A stretch of 64,000 nt of DNA from an uncultured Paraprevotella sp. (GTDB lineage: Bacteria > Bacteroidota > Bacteroidia > Bacteroidales > Bacteroidaceae), in contig URDY01000001.1 in NCBI GenBank assembly GCA_900546665.1, positions 124,001 to 188,000 of the forward strand, in the 5' to 3' direction. The position numbers and the translations under genes are program-made. Positions 47,301-56,687 of this stretch are shown in pieces. Positions within the stretch are counted from its first letter, which is position 1. Every line of letters starts with the position of its first letter. The notes under the pieces are model-generated. The model saw only the letters and a list, made by a program, of their open reading frames with translations. It ran no database searches and was not told the DNA's origin.

Positions 47301-47654
47301 CAGAAGTTTGCCAAAGGTCATCTCATCTGTATCCTTACATAACAGTTTCCTGGCCAGATGCGTAATACTCCAGAAAAGGAACATGATACACATCGCACTG
47401 AAAAGCGCAGACATGGTATTCACCATTTTGGCCACCTGAGAAGGATCACTGACAAGCTGTGAAAACAAATTGGCTGTCAACATAAAGAAAGGAGCGCCGG
47501 GCGGATGTCCTACTTCCAGCTTATAGCCGGTCGTAATAAATTCCGGACAGTCCCAAAAGCTGGCTGTCGGTTCTATCGTGGAACAATACACGAAAGCAGC
47601 GACAGCAAATGTAACCCAACCGATAAGGTTGTCTACAAGTTTGAACTGTTTCAT
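44349..47654 (-). CDS. DUF2723 membrane protein (GT-C-like glycosyltransferase)
   Basis: 1101 residues. About eleven membrane helices fill the N-terminal half, starting with FVYCSTIEPTASFWDCPEFI, where the acidic residue in the first loop is characteristic of DUF2723. A large soluble C-terminal half carries TPR-like helices near the end (KDKALKVMEYAEKAIP). DUF2723 proteins are GT-C-fold members resembling protein O-mannosyltransferases; in Bacteroidetes they have been linked to glycan transfer on envelope proteins or lipids, but the donor is unknown. It heads a three-gene unit with the polysaccharide deacetylase and queG. Confidence 0.85.
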   Translation of the reverse strand: MKQFKLVDNLIGWVTFAVAAFVYCSTIEPTASFWDCPEFITTGYKLEVGHPPGAPFFMLTANLFSQLVSDPSQVAKMVNTMSALFSAMCIMFLFWSITHLARKLLCKDTDEMTFGKLLTIEGCGLAGALVYTFSDTFWFSAVEGEVYAYSSLFTAIVFWLILKWEDHADEPHSDRWLVLIAYLTGLSIGVHLLNLLCLPAIVLVFYYRKNPNANLKGSLWALVASFILVAAVLYGIVPGIVKVGGWFELFFTNTLKMPFNTGLIIYIFCLIAIVLWAIWETQAQRSRKRMNISYLLAIGMLGIPFYGHGWSSLIIGIIVLACVAFVINRTIEGKPLVSPRVMNTSLLCMLMIMIGYSTYAVIVIRSTANPPMDQNSPEDVFTLGQYLNREQYGTRPLFYGPAYTSRMELEATDEGYCVPKTKQGAPVYQRVEKHSADEKDAYEIVRHDMEYVYAQNMLFPRMYSDRHAQAYEEWMGGVDGKEVPCDQCGQTVMVKVPSQFENLRFFFSYQLNFMYWRYFMWNFAGRQNDIQGNGELEHGNWISGIPFLDNARLGDQDKLPSELKNNKGHNVFYCLPLLLGLLGLFWQAYKNQEGVKQFWVVFFLFFMTGIAIVIYLNQTPLQPRERDYAYAGSFYAFAIWVGLGVAAIVDGLKRLKLGETPAAVIASLIGILVPIQMAGQTWDDHDRSGRYTCRDFGQNYLSSLDEKGNPVIFTNGDNDTFPLWYNQETEGFRTDARVCNLSYLQTDWYIDQMKRPAYDSPSLPISWTRLQYVAGTREGIQVHPEALQQVMAYYKDDPEGLKQTIGENPYELKNIMKYWVLNDNPDLQIIPTDSIVVTIDKEAVKRSGMMIAADSIPDVMHISLKGKRAIYKSELMMLEMISQANWTRPLYIAMTVGSENYGHLGDNFVQEGLVYRITPFDTKQSGKTVDTERMYNNLMNKFKFGGLDNPDIYLDETVWRMCLTHRRLFSLLAMELIKEGKKDKALKVMEYAEKAIPAKTLPHSMQGGSIEMAKAWNILGKPAEAEKIAVAVGNTAKEYMNWYLSLNTSRLIQSSRDCMMNLYVLDEVSGILENCKSQKATEYRAALQTYMQQCMERGVHL

Positions 47655-47701
47655 TGTTTTGATCTTTAAAATATATAATTTATAAATTTACATTGAAAGC
47701 A

Positions 47702-47709
47702 CAAAATTA
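47702..47709 (-). promoter_or_regulatory. Promoter of the DUF2723 operon
   Basis: Minus-strand TAATTTTG is an exact -7 box 48 bases before the DUF2723 start. It separates this unit from the znuC operon upstream. Confidence 0.6.
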
Positions 47710-47767
47710 GTAACTTTTTTCGTTTTCAACCGCTCTTTTTCTAACTTTAAAACATTATACCACAGAT

Positions 47768-48529
47768 TTAACGATGTTTGTGGCATTTAAGAACGCGATG
47801 CGGCATATTACCATGACCGACCAGATCAATAGGACAATTCAATTTTTCTTCCAGCCAACCATCCGGCAATTCGGTATCCGGATGATAATCCAATGTTTCA
47901 TTGACACAGGCTATCGAACGGACATTCTGAAGCACCGCACCTATATCATGACTGACCAGCACCACGGCACACTCCTTGTTTATTTCCTCCAGGATATAAT
48001 AAAGCTGGCTTTCAAACTGTTTGTCCATATAAGTATTGGGTTCATCCAGAATAACCATTTCCGGTCTGGAAATAATGGCGCGTCCCAACAATACACGCTG
48101 TATCTGTCCGCCGCTCAAAGCACCAATAGGACGGTCGGCCATATTTTCTACACCCATTCTTTTCAACATGGAACGGACGGCTTCATGATCGGCTTTCGAA
48201 TAGCTTTTCCACCATTTCTTCTTCAGGCCGGACAATATCACGTCATAAACCGTTATCGGAAATTTCTTATCAATCTGATTATACTGAGGCAGATAACCTA
48301 TAGAAATACCCTGCACCGGCTTGCCTTCTGAATAAAAAGTCAATGTCCCTTCCGTCACCGGCAGCAGTCCCAGAATCGTCTTGACCAAAGTTGTTTTTCC
48401 ACCTCCGTTTGGCCCGATAATACCCAGAAAGTCTTTCTCCCTGACAGTCAGGCTGACATCGCGCAAAACTTGTTTTCGCCCATAAGATACGGCTACATTT
48501 TTCAGTTCCACTAATACCGGTTCATTCAT
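47768..48529 (-). CDS. znuC: Metal ABC transporter ATP-binding protein
   Basis: 253 residues. Walker A GPNGGGKTTLVKTIL, signature LSGGQIQRV, Walker B MVILDEPN and the switch histidine VSHD are intact. The sequence groups with ATPases of zinc/manganese/iron uptake systems. It overlaps the substrate-binding protein gene by four bases (ATGA). No permease (znuB) follows; the next gene is on another transcript. Confidence 0.88.
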   Translation of the reverse strand: MNEPVLVELKNVAVSYGRKQVLRDVSLTVREKDFLGIIGPNGGGKTTLVKTILGLLPVTEGTLTFYSEGKPVQGISIGYLPQYNQIDKKFPITVYDVILSGLKKKWWKSYSKADHEAVRSMLKRMGVENMADRPIGALSGGQIQRVLLGRAIISRPEMVILDEPNTYMDKQFESQLYYILEEINKECAVVLVSHDIGAVLQNVRSIACVNETLDYHPDTELPDGWLEEKLNCPIDLVGHGNMPHRVLKCHKHR

Positions 48530-49359
48530 TGCTTGCTTAATATTTTTGCGATTTGCCGAAGTTCCTTATCATAGTCATATGCCAACGGGTTGATCGAAAC
48601 AAGTTGCGTACGAGTCTCTCTGGCGATCAGCTCCGCATTCTTACGGTCAAATTCTTCCTGAATAAAGATAACACCAACGTTCTCTTTCCGGCATTGTTCT
48701 ATCAGTTCTGCCAGACGCTGGGGGGAAGGCTCCTTGCCTTCATTCTCTATGGCTATTTGCATCAGCCCATAATCTTCTGCAAAATAAGTCAGTGTAGGAT
48801 GATATATCAGAAACGCACGCTGCCGTACAGACTGTAATTCCCGTTGTACCTCCTGATCGGCTGCTTCTAACGAAGAAACGGTTTTCTTCAGATTGGCCTT
48901 AAAATACTCCTGATGTTCAGGATCCGCATCACACAATGCCTCACAAATAACCCCGGCCATCTTGATCAAACGGCGGTATGACGTCCATACATGAGGATCT
49001 GCATTGGCAGCCTGCCGGCCTGAAGTGTTGACAAACGACACGTCCGGTGCATTCTCCTTAAACTTATCCAACCATGTTTTCTCAAAGCCCAAATCTCCTA
49101 CCGCCAAATAGACCTTGCTTTCCTGCAAGTGCATCATCTGTCGTGGAGAAGGTTCATAAGTTTCCGGACTACCTCCCTTAGGTACCATGGTCTCTACCTG
49201 AAAGTAATCTCCGGCAATCTGCTCTGTCAAACATCTCAACGGTTCTATCGAAACCATCACTTTTGGTCGTTCTCTTTCCGCATTCCGACGGTTTCCACAC
49301 GCGGCCAGATTTATCAAAAGAAAACCGAACGCCGCTATCAATAAGGCAATTTTTCTCAT
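48526..49359 (-). CDS. znuA: Metal ABC transporter substrate-binding lipoprotein
   Basis: 277 residues from ATG 49359 (MRKIALLIAAFGFLL); upstream in-frame starts overlap the yqaA gene. A lipobox LAAC anchors it in the membrane. The cluster A-I fold is clear, with metal-site contexts ADPHVWTSYR, YHPTLTYFAEDYGL and the C-terminal acidic site in VIFIQEEFDRKN. The usual first histidine (in P-H-T-F-E-P) is replaced by glutamate (SPETYEP), so the metal preference may differ from classic zinc-binding ZnuA. No histidine-rich loop is present. Confidence 0.85.
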   Translation of the reverse strand: MRKIALLIAAFGFLLINLAACGNRRNAERERPKVMVSIEPLRCLTEQIAGDYFQVETMVPKGGSPETYEPSPRQMMHLQESKVYLAVGDLGFEKTWLDKFKENAPDVSFVNTSGRQAANADPHVWTSYRRLIKMAGVICEALCDADPEHQEYFKANLKKTVSSLEAADQEVQRELQSVRQRAFLIYHPTLTYFAEDYGLMQIAIENEGKEPSPQRLAELIEQCRKENVGVIFIQEEFDRKNAELIARETRTQLVSINPLAYDYDKELRQIAKILSKQ

Positions 49360-49369
49360 GCTTTGAATA

Positions 49370-49819
49370 TTAAATAAATGAAATGGCATAAACCAGAATG
49401 GCATACCTTAACAGTTTGCCGATAAATATGGCCAGCAGGCTGATAAAAGGATTGGCCCTCATAAATCCCATTGTGACAGCGATCACACTACCCAGAATCG
49501 GCAGAAAGCAAAGCACACCCATCCAGGCGCCGCGTTTCTCCATCCAGGCCTGAGTCTTTTCCACCTTCTCTCTTTTCACATGCAGATATTTCTCAACCCA
49601 TTCCATCTTTCCCAGACTGCCAATCCAGTAATTAAACATACTGCCAGCCACATTGCCCAAAGTACCCCAGATAAGCAAGGACATCGGATTCAGGCCGGCC
49701 AGTTGCAAGCCAGCCATCACAGCCTCCGAACTGAACGGAAACACACTTCCTGCAATAAACGCAGCGATAAACATGCCCCAGTATCCATACTGTATCAAAA
49801 GCTCTATAACGGTATCCAT
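49370..49819 (-). CDS. YqaA family membrane protein (DedA/SNARE-associated type)
   Basis: 149 residues from ATG 49819 (MDTVIELLIQYGYWGMF). Four membrane segments with PFSSEAVMAG in the re-entrant region and GAWMGVLCFLPILGSVIAVTMG near the C-terminus identify the compact YqaA branch of the DedA superfamily, proposed to act in lipid or membrane homeostasis. It overlaps the preceding membrane-protein gene by 16 bases and ends ten bases before znuA, so it is inside the long operon. Confidence 0.85.
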   Translation of the reverse strand: MDTVIELLIQYGYWGMFIAAFIAGSVFPFSSEAVMAGLQLAGLNPMSLLIWGTLGNVAGSMFNYWIGSLGKMEWVEKYLHVKREKVEKTQAWMEKRGAWMGVLCFLPILGSVIAVTMGFMRANPFISLLAIFIGKLLRYAILVYAISFI

Positions 49820-50748
49820 AAATTCAAAACTGCTATAATAAAAAACGACATCAACATGCAAAGAAACAAAATAAGACTGAAACGTCCTTTGGCAAAAACA
49901 AAATAATGGGCAAGAATCGGAGCCGTATTCATCAGAAACAAAACATACAGCATTCTGAAATGAACAGGCTGAAGCAATATGAAGATCAAAAGAAGCAGTT
50001 CCTGAGCTATGATCAGGTAATAAAACATACGTGTCTTGATCTTGTCATTAAAACAGGTTTTTAAATAATGCCCGCTACCTATCAGAACCAAAAAGACCAA
50101 CACCGCCAGTGAAATCATATCAGTCACACTGAGACTGGCATAAAGCATACGGTCAAAAGGCTGGAATACGATCAACCGGCTAAAATGCTCCAACAGCCAG
50201 CCTGTTTTTCCTGCTGCAAGACAGTAAGCTCCGGCAAACCAGTATGGCAAGACAGTCCCAACCAAAGCGGCACAAAAGCCCCGCAAAGAAAGCGACCGGA
50301 GAAAGACAACAGAATACCACAAATAGAACGGTACAAAATAAAGCAACTGAGGAAAAAACAGACTGCCCAGACCGATACACAGAAAAGCATGAAAGACTGC
50401 CCCTACATCAGATGGATTCTGATAGCTCTGGAAAAGCTGATAATAGGAAATCAGCATAAACGTACAGACAAACCAGGCATCCTGCAACTGATGAAGGTAA
50501 ACCGTAATACCGACAAGAAGTACAAAAAGCGACGGAGTCATAAGACTTCTTACTCGCATCAGAGCATGGGTATTGTTGGTTTCAATCCAAAGATAAGAAT
50601 TTATTCCGCAAAAAAGCCATCCCAACAGCCTGCTCCAGTCATAAACATTCTCTGCCACCCAGAGCAGGGTTGCAATTAAAGCGGCGACGGGCAGTATAAA
50701 ACCGCTCGTCGCCACTATAGTATGAATTTTATTTTTCTGATTCATCAT
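49804..50748 (-). CDS. Polytopic membrane protein of unknown function
   Basis: 314 residues with about ten predicted membrane helices spread over the whole length; no charged catalytic motif or transporter signature is recognisable. Conserved-looking loops include SYQNPSDVGAVFHAF and SRLIVFQPFDRML. Its start overlaps the purD stop by one base (TAATG) and its end overlaps yqaA by 16 bases, which points to tight co-expression but not to a specific role. It resembles the class of Bacteroidetes membrane proteins now placed in DUF6427-type families, though I am not sure of that assignment. Confidence 0.7.
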   Translation of the reverse strand: MMNQKNKIHTIVATSGFILPVAALIATLLWVAENVYDWSRLLGWLFCGINSYLWIETNNTHALMRVRSLMTPSLFVLLVGITVYLHQLQDAWFVCTFMLISYYQLFQSYQNPSDVGAVFHAFLCIGLGSLFFPQLLYFVPFYLWYSVVFLRSLSLRGFCAALVGTVLPYWFAGAYCLAAGKTGWLLEHFSRLIVFQPFDRMLYASLSVTDMISLAVLVFLVLIGSGHYLKTCFNDKIKTRMFYYLIIAQELLLLIFILLQPVHFRMLYVLFLMNTAPILAHYFVFAKGRFSLILFLCMLMSFFIIAVLNLWIPL

Positions 50749-52016
50749 TATAAATCCTGGCCTATGTCAGACCGGAAATATTTCTTGTCGAATTTGATTT
50801 TCTGAGCCTGCGTGAAAGACTGCCGGAGAGCTTCCTCCTTATTCTCACCATAAGAACTTACCGCAATCACACGCCCGCCGGCCGTTACCAGTTGTCCTTC
50901 TTTCATGGCTGTACCGGCATGGAACACTATACTGTCTTCCACTTCATCGGTACCCGTAATGGGGAATCCTTTTTCATAAGCCTCCGGATAACCGCCAGAA
51001 ACAAGCATCACGCATACGGCACTTCGCGGATCGGTCACCAGTTCTTTTTCGTCAAGATTACCTTGAGCCACACCTTCAAACAGGTCTACAATATCACTCT
51101 TGATACGCAACATTACAGATTCTGTTTCCGGATCACCCATTCTGACATTATATTCAATCACCATAGGTTCACCGTCTACATTGATCAGACCGAAGAAAAT
51201 GAATCCTTTATAATCGATTCCCTCTTCTGCCAGTCCGTCTACGGTCGGTCTGATGATCCGGTCTTCCACCTTCTGCATCCATTCCTTGGTTGCAAACGGT
51301 ACCGGTGACACACTACCCATACCACCTGTATTCAGGCCCGTATCATGCTCACCGATACGCTTATAATCCTTGGCCTCAGGCAGAATCTTGTAATTCTTAC
51401 CGTCAGTCAATACAAATACAGAACATTCGATGCCGCTAAGAAACTCCTCGATAACGACAGAAGCTGATGCCTTTCCGAACATGCCTCCGAGCATTTCCTG
51501 AAGTTCCTTTCTGGCTTCCTCAAGTGTAGGAACGATCAGCACACCCTTTCCTGCACACAAGCCGTCTGCTTTCAACACATAAGGCGGACGAAGCGTTTCC
51601 AGAAACTGAAGTCCCTCCTCCAGAGTTTCTCCCGTAAAAGTGCGGTAGGCTGCCGTCGGGATCTGGTGACGTTTCATAAAGCCCTTGGCAAAGTCCTTGC
51701 TTCCTTCCAGTACGGCTCCCTTTGCAGAAGGACCAATCACCGGAATATTTGCCAACCGGCTGTCTGACTTGAAATAATCATAAACCCCCTTCACCAACGG
51801 ATCTTCAGGGCCTACAACCACCATATCTACAGCATGCTCCAGCACGAACCGGCCTATACCGTCGAAATCGTCAGCCTTGATAGCTACATTCTCGCCCACT
51901 TCTGCCGTACCAGCGTTTCCCGGCGCTATATAAAGTTTTTCCACTTTCGGACTTTGCGCAATCTTCCATGCCAAAGCATGTTCACGCCCTCCGCTTCCCA
52001 ACAGTAAAAGTTTCAT
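50748..52016 (-). CDS. purD: Phosphoribosylamine-glycine ligase
   Basis: 422 residues. ATP-grasp enzyme of purine synthesis joining phosphoribosylamine and glycine. [16 protein letters not shown] at the N-terminus, [11 protein letters not shown] in the ATP-binding domain and [24 protein letters not shown] at the catalytic core match the family fully. It lies between the dipeptidyl peptidase gene (30-base gap) and the membrane-protein gene (one-base overlap). No other pur gene is in the window. Confidence 0.96.
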   Translation of the reverse strand: MKLLLLGSGGREHALAWKIAQSPKVEKLYIAPGNAGTAEVGENVAIKADDFDGIGRFVLEHAVDMVVVGPEDPLVKGVYDYFKSDSRLANIPVIGPSAKGAVLEGSKDFAKGFMKRHQIPTAAYRTFTGETLEEGLQFLETLRPPYVLKADGLCAGKGVLIVPTLEEARKELQEMLGGMFGKASASVVIEEFLSGIECSVFVLTDGKNYKILPEAKDYKRIGEHDTGLNTGGMGSVSPVPFATKEWMQKVEDRIIRPTVDGLAEEGIDYKGFIFFGLINVDGEPMVIEYNVRMGDPETESVMLRIKSDIVDLFEGVAQGNLDEKELVTDPRSAVCVMLVSGGYPEAYEKGFPITGTDEVEDSIVFHAGTAMKEGQLVTAGGRVIAVSSYGENKEEALRQSFTQAQKIKFDKKYFRSDIGQDL

Positions 52017-52046
52017 AATCCTGTCTATTTTTGAATTCCTGAATGT

Positions 52047-54254
52047 TTATTTTAAATAATCCTCAAAATACTGGGTAATCCTTTCGTGCAGATGCACCTG
52101 GTCCATACCGAACATATTATGTTCATCACCCGGATAAGTGAAGAAATCCACCTGTTTGCCGGCATCTATGCAAGCCCGCATAAACGAAAGGGTATGCTGG
52201 GGTACACAAACCGGATCATTATAACCTATGATAATCTGAAGTTTGCCTTTCAGCTCAGGAGCCTTCAGGCGCAGGTTGCTGCCCTTGTAACCTTCCGGAT
52301 TATCCTGTGGACGGTCCATATAGCGTTCGCCATACATCACTTCGTAATACTGCCAGTCAATAACCGGTCCGCCGGCTACACCAACCTTGAACACGTCGGG
52401 ATAAGTCAGCATCAGATTGATGGTCATGAAACCACCGAAAGACCATCCGTGCACACCAATACGGTCTGCATCCACATAAGGCAATGATTTCAGGTATTTT
52501 ACGCCCTCCATCTGGTCTTTCATTTCTTCCACGCCCAAATGACGGAAGGTCACATTCTCAAAATCTATACCCCTGAATTCAGAGCCTCTGTTGTCGAGTA
52601 CGAAAATGAGATAACCTTTCTGAGCCATATAGATTTCCCATCCGCGAGTCAGATAGTTACGGCTCGCATCTACATTGTGTGCATGCGGTCCTCCATATAC
52701 GTAAACCACAGTAGGATATTTCTTGGCCGGATCAAAATTCACAGGCTTCACCATACGATAATACAGATCGGTTTTTCCGTCTGCAGCCTTGATACTGCCG
52801 CCAGTGATTTCCGGTACGTTATAATCTTTCCATGGATCTTCCGCGGTCAGCAGATTAACAGACTTGCCATTGCCGGTCTCTGTCAGGTTGATGCTTCTGG
52901 ATACCTTGGGTGAACTGTATGAATCGACGATATAAGTACCACTGGCACTCAGCTTGCCGTAATGCACGCCTTCGCCGCAATCCAGCAGTTTCCGTGAACC
53001 GTCGGCTATCTTCACGCTGTAAATATCAGACTGGATAGGATGTTTTTCGTTGCTGCAAATCAGAATGCTCTTATTCTTCTCATTGAATCCCAGAACCTTC
53101 TTGACCACCCATTCACCGGAAGTCAACTGGATCACTTTGACATTCTCCAGCCACTGGCCGTCATGTCCGGCCTTGTTTTTCCACTCTCCCTTTGTCTTCT
53201 TTGACAAATCAAACAGATACAAGTGATTATATCCGTCACGCTGGCTCTGATAGATGAACTGACTACTGTTCCAGGGCAGGAAAAGCAAACCGTTCATAGG
53301 TTCTACATATTTAGGATGACGTTCCGTATACAGACAAGCCTCTTTCTTTCCGGTCTGTGCATCATAACACATCAGGCTGGCTTCATTCTGTTCGCGGTTC
53401 ACTTCTATCATATAGATCTTTCTGCTGTCAGGACTCCAGGTCACATTAGTAAAATAACGGTCCGTCGGATCACCGGCCTGCAACCAGACTGTCTTTTGGG
53501 TAGAAGGATTGAACACACCCACTGTTACCTTGTGCATTTTCTCACCGGCCATCGGATATTTACAAGAATAGGTCGTAGCTATCCGGGTAGTGATATCAAC
53601 CTGCGGATAATCCGGCACCATGCTCTGATCCATACGGTAAAAAGCTAAAAGCTGTCCGTCTGGACTCCAGAATGTACCTTTATAAATACCGAACTCATCA
53701 CGGTGTACGCTCTGACCGTAAACCAGATCATTGCTTCCGTCGGTAGAAACAGCCATACGGTGGCCTTCAGCATCCTGCACATAAAGATTGTGCTGATAGT
53801 TATAGGCCAAAGCGCGCGATGATGCACACCAGTCGCCATGTGTCAGACCTTCCTGACGATCCTGCGTCCAGACGGTCTTTCCCTTGCGGAAATCTGCCAG
53901 ATACCATTTGGACGGTGTCTTCACCAACACATACGGTTGCTCGGCATAAGGGAATTCCAGATTATAGCAACTTCTGACTACCGGTTTCTCCTCACCTCCC
54001 AGCCATCCGTTAAGCTGGTCCAGAGAAAAGAGTACGGTCTTTTTCCCATTCTTAGCCGAAATTACCCGACATTCGTCCAAAGAAGTCTCTATACACTGAT
54101 CCCCCCACCATGTAGTAAACATGTTCTCAGGCTGTAATCCATAAAATGTATTACCTCCCGGAAGCAGGTCATTCAATGTAAAGCTTTTCTTTTCCTGAGC
54201 CATGGCCATAATTGAAAAGAACGACAATATCAGACATAACTTAATCTTCGTCAT
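52047..54254 (-). CDS. Dipeptidyl peptidase IV-type S9 serine peptidase
   Basis: 735 residues from ATG 54254 (MTKIKLCLILSFFSIMAMA), giving a proper signal peptide; another ATG two codons earlier is equally possible, while the far-upstream start lies within the rlmL tail. An eight-bladed propeller precedes the alpha/beta-hydrolase domain with catalytic S605 (GWSFGGFM), D680 (YNDPV) and H712 (DEHNM). Such enzymes remove X-Pro dipeptides from peptides in the periplasm. The start overlaps the end of the rlmL gene by 14 bases. Confidence 0.92.
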   Translation of the reverse strand: MTKIKLCLILSFFSIMAMAQEKKSFTLNDLLPGGNTFYGLQPENMFTTWWGDQCIETSLDECRVISAKNGKKTVLFSLDQLNGWLGGEEKPVVRSCYNLEFPYAEQPYVLVKTPSKWYLADFRKGKTVWTQDRQEGLTHGDWCASSRALAYNYQHNLYVQDAEGHRMAVSTDGSNDLVYGQSVHRDEFGIYKGTFWSPDGQLLAFYRMDQSMVPDYPQVDITTRIATTYSCKYPMAGEKMHKVTVGVFNPSTQKTVWLQAGDPTDRYFTNVTWSPDSRKIYMIEVNREQNEASLMCYDAQTGKKEACLYTERHPKYVEPMNGLLFLPWNSSQFIYQSQRDGYNHLYLFDLSKKTKGEWKNKAGHDGQWLENVKVIQLTSGEWVVKKVLGFNEKNKSILICSNEKHPIQSDIYSVKIADGSRKLLDCGEGVHYGKLSASGTYIVDSYSSPKVSRSINLTETGNGKSVNLLTAEDPWKDYNVPEITGGSIKAADGKTDLYYRMVKPVNFDPAKKYPTVVYVYGGPHAHNVDASRNYLTRGWEIYMAQKGYLIFVLDNRGSEFRGIDFENVTFRHLGVEEMKDQMEGVKYLKSLPYVDADRIGVHGWSFGGFMTINLMLTYPDVFKVGVAGGPVIDWQYYEVMYGERYMDRPQDNPEGYKGSNLRLKAPELKGKLQIIIGYNDPVCVPQHTLSFMRACIDAGKQVDFFTYPGDEHNMFGMDQVHLHERITQYFEDYLK

Positions 54255-55671
54255 CGTCATAACGGTCGTTTTTACGGTTTCTGCTATACGGTTTGCGTCC
54301 CTTGTCGAATGATTTGCCTTCGCGCTTGAACGTACGTTTTTCATGTGAACGGCCGTCTCTGCTGTCGCGTCCGTCAAAACGTGACGGACGTTTCTTGCCA
54401 TATCTGCTGTCATCATCCTCTTCTACTTCATCAATGGCCTTTTTGAATTCACGATGCATCTTGAAACGCTTTTTCTCTGCCATCTGACGACGGTCTTCGG
54501 CAGTCTTGATTTCACGTCCCTCAGCACGGGCTTCCTTATATTTACCACTGAATATCTGATATTTGCGGAACTCGCATTCCAAAGAGCCATTATAAAGAGG
54601 TATCTTCAGCGAAGGCTTCAGGCCGATCTGCTCGAAACATTCTTCACGATAACTCAATATCCAGGCTTCATTATCCTGGAACTGATGTTTCAGACGCTCA
54701 CCTATCATCTTATACAACCCCAACAGGTCAGGTGTTGAGATACGCTCGCCGTAAGGAGGATTAGTAATGATGATACTCTTTTCAGCCGGCTGCGTAAACT
54801 TATGGAAATCCTGAAGGTTGATTTCAATATCCTTTGTCAGACCGGCAGCCTTGACATTCTTGGTGGCTATTTCTATGGCGTTACGGTTATTGTCGTAAGC
54901 ATATATCTTATGTTCAAACTCCTTCTCGGCAGAATCGTCATTATAAATGGCATCAAAAAGCTCCTGATCAAAATCAGCCCATTTTTCGAATGCATACTGC
55001 TTGCGGAACACACCGGGGGCAATATTACGCGCGATCAGGGCAGCTTCGATAGGAATGGTGCCTGATCCACACATCGGATCAATCAGATCACATTCGCCAT
55101 GCCAACCGGTCATCAGAATCATACCGGCAGCCAGCACTTCATTAAGCGGTGCTTCCACTGCTTCCTGACGGTATCCTCTGCGGTGCAATGATTCACCGGA
55201 ACTGTCCAGTGAAAGCGTACAGTCATTTTCCGCAATATGGATATTCAACTGCAAGTCAGGATTTGTCACACGGATATTCGGACGCGAACCTGTCTTTTCT
55301 CTGAAAAAGTCGACAATGGCGTCTTTAACCTTGTAGGCTACAAACTTGCTGTGACGGAATTCCTTGGAGAAAACCACAGAATCCACAGCAAAGCTGGTTT
55401 CATTGTTCAAATACTTCAACCAGTCTATTGCTTTTACGGCCTCATATACTTCATCGGCCGACATAGCCTTGAAATGTTTGATGGGTTTAAGGATACGGAT
55501 TGCTGTACGCAACGCGAAGTTTGCACGATACATCAATGCCTTGTCACCCGTAAAGGAGACCATACGGCGTCCTATCTGTATATTGTTGGCGCCCAGGTCT
55601 GTCAGCTCTTTAGCCAATACGTTTTCCAGACCCTGAAACGTTTTGGCGATGAGTTCAAATTCAGTTTCCAT
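54241..55671 (-). CDS. rlmL: THUMP-domain 23S rRNA guanine-N2 methyltransferase (RlmL N-half type) with charged tail
   Basis: 476 residues. An N-terminal ferredoxin-like/THUMP region (FALRTAIRILKPI) is followed by a SAM-dependent methyltransferase domain: DPMCGSGTIPIEAALIA and the catalytic NPPYGER. This corresponds to the first half of E. coli RlmL, which methylates G2445 of 23S rRNA. Residues about 395-476 are an almost purely charged tail rich in K, R and D (HEKRTFKREGKSFDKGRKPY), probably an added RNA-binding or ribosome-targeting extension. It follows cysE closely (50 bases). Confidence 0.87.
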   Translation of the reverse strand: METEFELIAKTFQGLENVLAKELTDLGANNIQIGRRMVSFTGDKALMYRANFALRTAIRILKPIKHFKAMSADEVYEAVKAIDWLKYLNNETSFAVDSVVFSKEFRHSKFVAYKVKDAIVDFFREKTGSRPNIRVTNPDLQLNIHIAENDCTLSLDSSGESLHRRGYRQEAVEAPLNEVLAAGMILMTGWHGECDLIDPMCGSGTIPIEAALIARNIAPGVFRKQYAFEKWADFDQELFDAIYNDDSAEKEFEHKIYAYDNNRNAIEIATKNVKAAGLTKDIEINLQDFHKFTQPAEKSIIITNPPYGERISTPDLLGLYKMIGERLKHQFQDNEAWILSYREECFEQIGLKPSLKIPLYNGSLECEFRKYQIFSGKYKEARAEGREIKTAEDRRQMAEKKRFKMHREFKKAIDEVEEDDDSRYGKKRPSRFDGRDSRDGRSHEKRTFKREGKSFDKGRKPYSRNRKNDRYDDDED

Positions 55672-55721
55672 TTTAATTCGTTCTATGGATAGCTTTTATA
55701 AAAAATATTTAGTTATTGTTT

Positions 55722-56633
55722 TTATTTGTATTTCTTCTGCACGAGACGTGCGCCGGCCGGCACGTCTTCCGTCACCCAGATATTACCGCCTATCGTGGCT
55801 CCCTTGCCGATGGTGATACGCCCCAGTATGGTGGAATTGGCATATACGATCACATCGTCTTCCAGTATGGGATGGCGCGGAATACCTTTGATAGGATTAC
55901 CGTTTTCATCCAGCGGAAAACTTTTCGCACCCAAAGTGACCCCCTGGTACAGTTTCACATTATTGCCGATGATACAGGTTGCTCCAATCACCACGCCTGT
56001 ACCATGGTCAATCGTGAAATGATGACCGATACGGGCACCGGGATGAATGTCGATACCGGTTTCGGAATGGGCCATTTCCGTAATGATACGGGGAATGAGA
56101 GGCACACCGAGTACCAGCAATTCATGTGCAATACGGTAATTGCTCAAAGCCTTGATAATAGGATAACAGCTGATGATCTCGCCATAACTTTCCGCAGCAG
56201 GATCACCGTTGTAAGCCGCCTCCACGTCCGTACCCAATATCTCACGGAGATAAGGCAAACGCGAAATGAACTGTCCGGCCAAAGCAATGGATTTTTCTCT
56301 ATAAAGATCACAACTTGGAAATTCTGAAGCATTTTCTTCATCCAATTCCCTTGAAAAACACAAACCGGCCTGTATCTGCTCTGTCAACAAGTTATACAAA
56401 CGTTCCACATTGACGCCGATATGATAGGCTATCGTGTGATGGTTGACGCTGGATTTTCCATAAAAACCGGGAAAAAGAATGGCACGGCATAATTCGATGA
56501 TCTCATGCAAGACTTTTCCTGAAGGAATGGGGTCTCCATCCTGATGTTCATGAAACAAACCTTTTAACGAACTGCTTTCTGACAGATCTGTCACCGTTTG
56601 TGCTAAAAGATGAGTGAAATTCAAAGGACTCAT
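55722..56633 (-). CDS. cysE: Serine O-acetyltransferase
   Basis: 303 residues. It makes O-acetylserine for cysteine synthesis. The N-terminal helical domain (DVEAAYNGDPAA, LSNYRIAHELL) precedes a left-handed beta-helix of hexapeptide repeats with the active-site context DIHPGARIGHHFTIDHGTGVVIG. It matches the EpsC/long SAT type. It has a perfect promoter on the minus strand and opens an operon that runs to znuC. Confidence 0.92.
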   Translation of the reverse strand: MSPLNFTHLLAQTVTDLSESSSLKGLFHEHQDGDPIPSGKVLHEIIELCRAILFPGFYGKSSVNHHTIAYHIGVNVERLYNLLTEQIQAGLCFSRELDEENASEFPSCDLYREKSIALAGQFISRLPYLREILGTDVEAAYNGDPAAESYGEIISCYPIIKALSNYRIAHELLVLGVPLIPRIITEMAHSETGIDIHPGARIGHHFTIDHGTGVVIGATCIIGNNVKLYQGVTLGAKSFPLDENGNPIKGIPRHPILEDDVIVYANSTILGRITIGKGATIGGNIWVTEDVPAGARLVQKKYK

Positions 56634-56664
56634 TTATCGTTGTAAATATGTAACATACTTCTTG

Positions 56665-56672
56665 CAAAGATA
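56665..56672 (-). promoter_or_regulatory. cysE operon promoter, -7 box TATCTTTG
   Basis: Minus-strand exact TAnnTTTG, 31 bases before the cysE start. Confidence 0.7.
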
Positions 56673-56687
56673 AGAAAAGATAAATTA

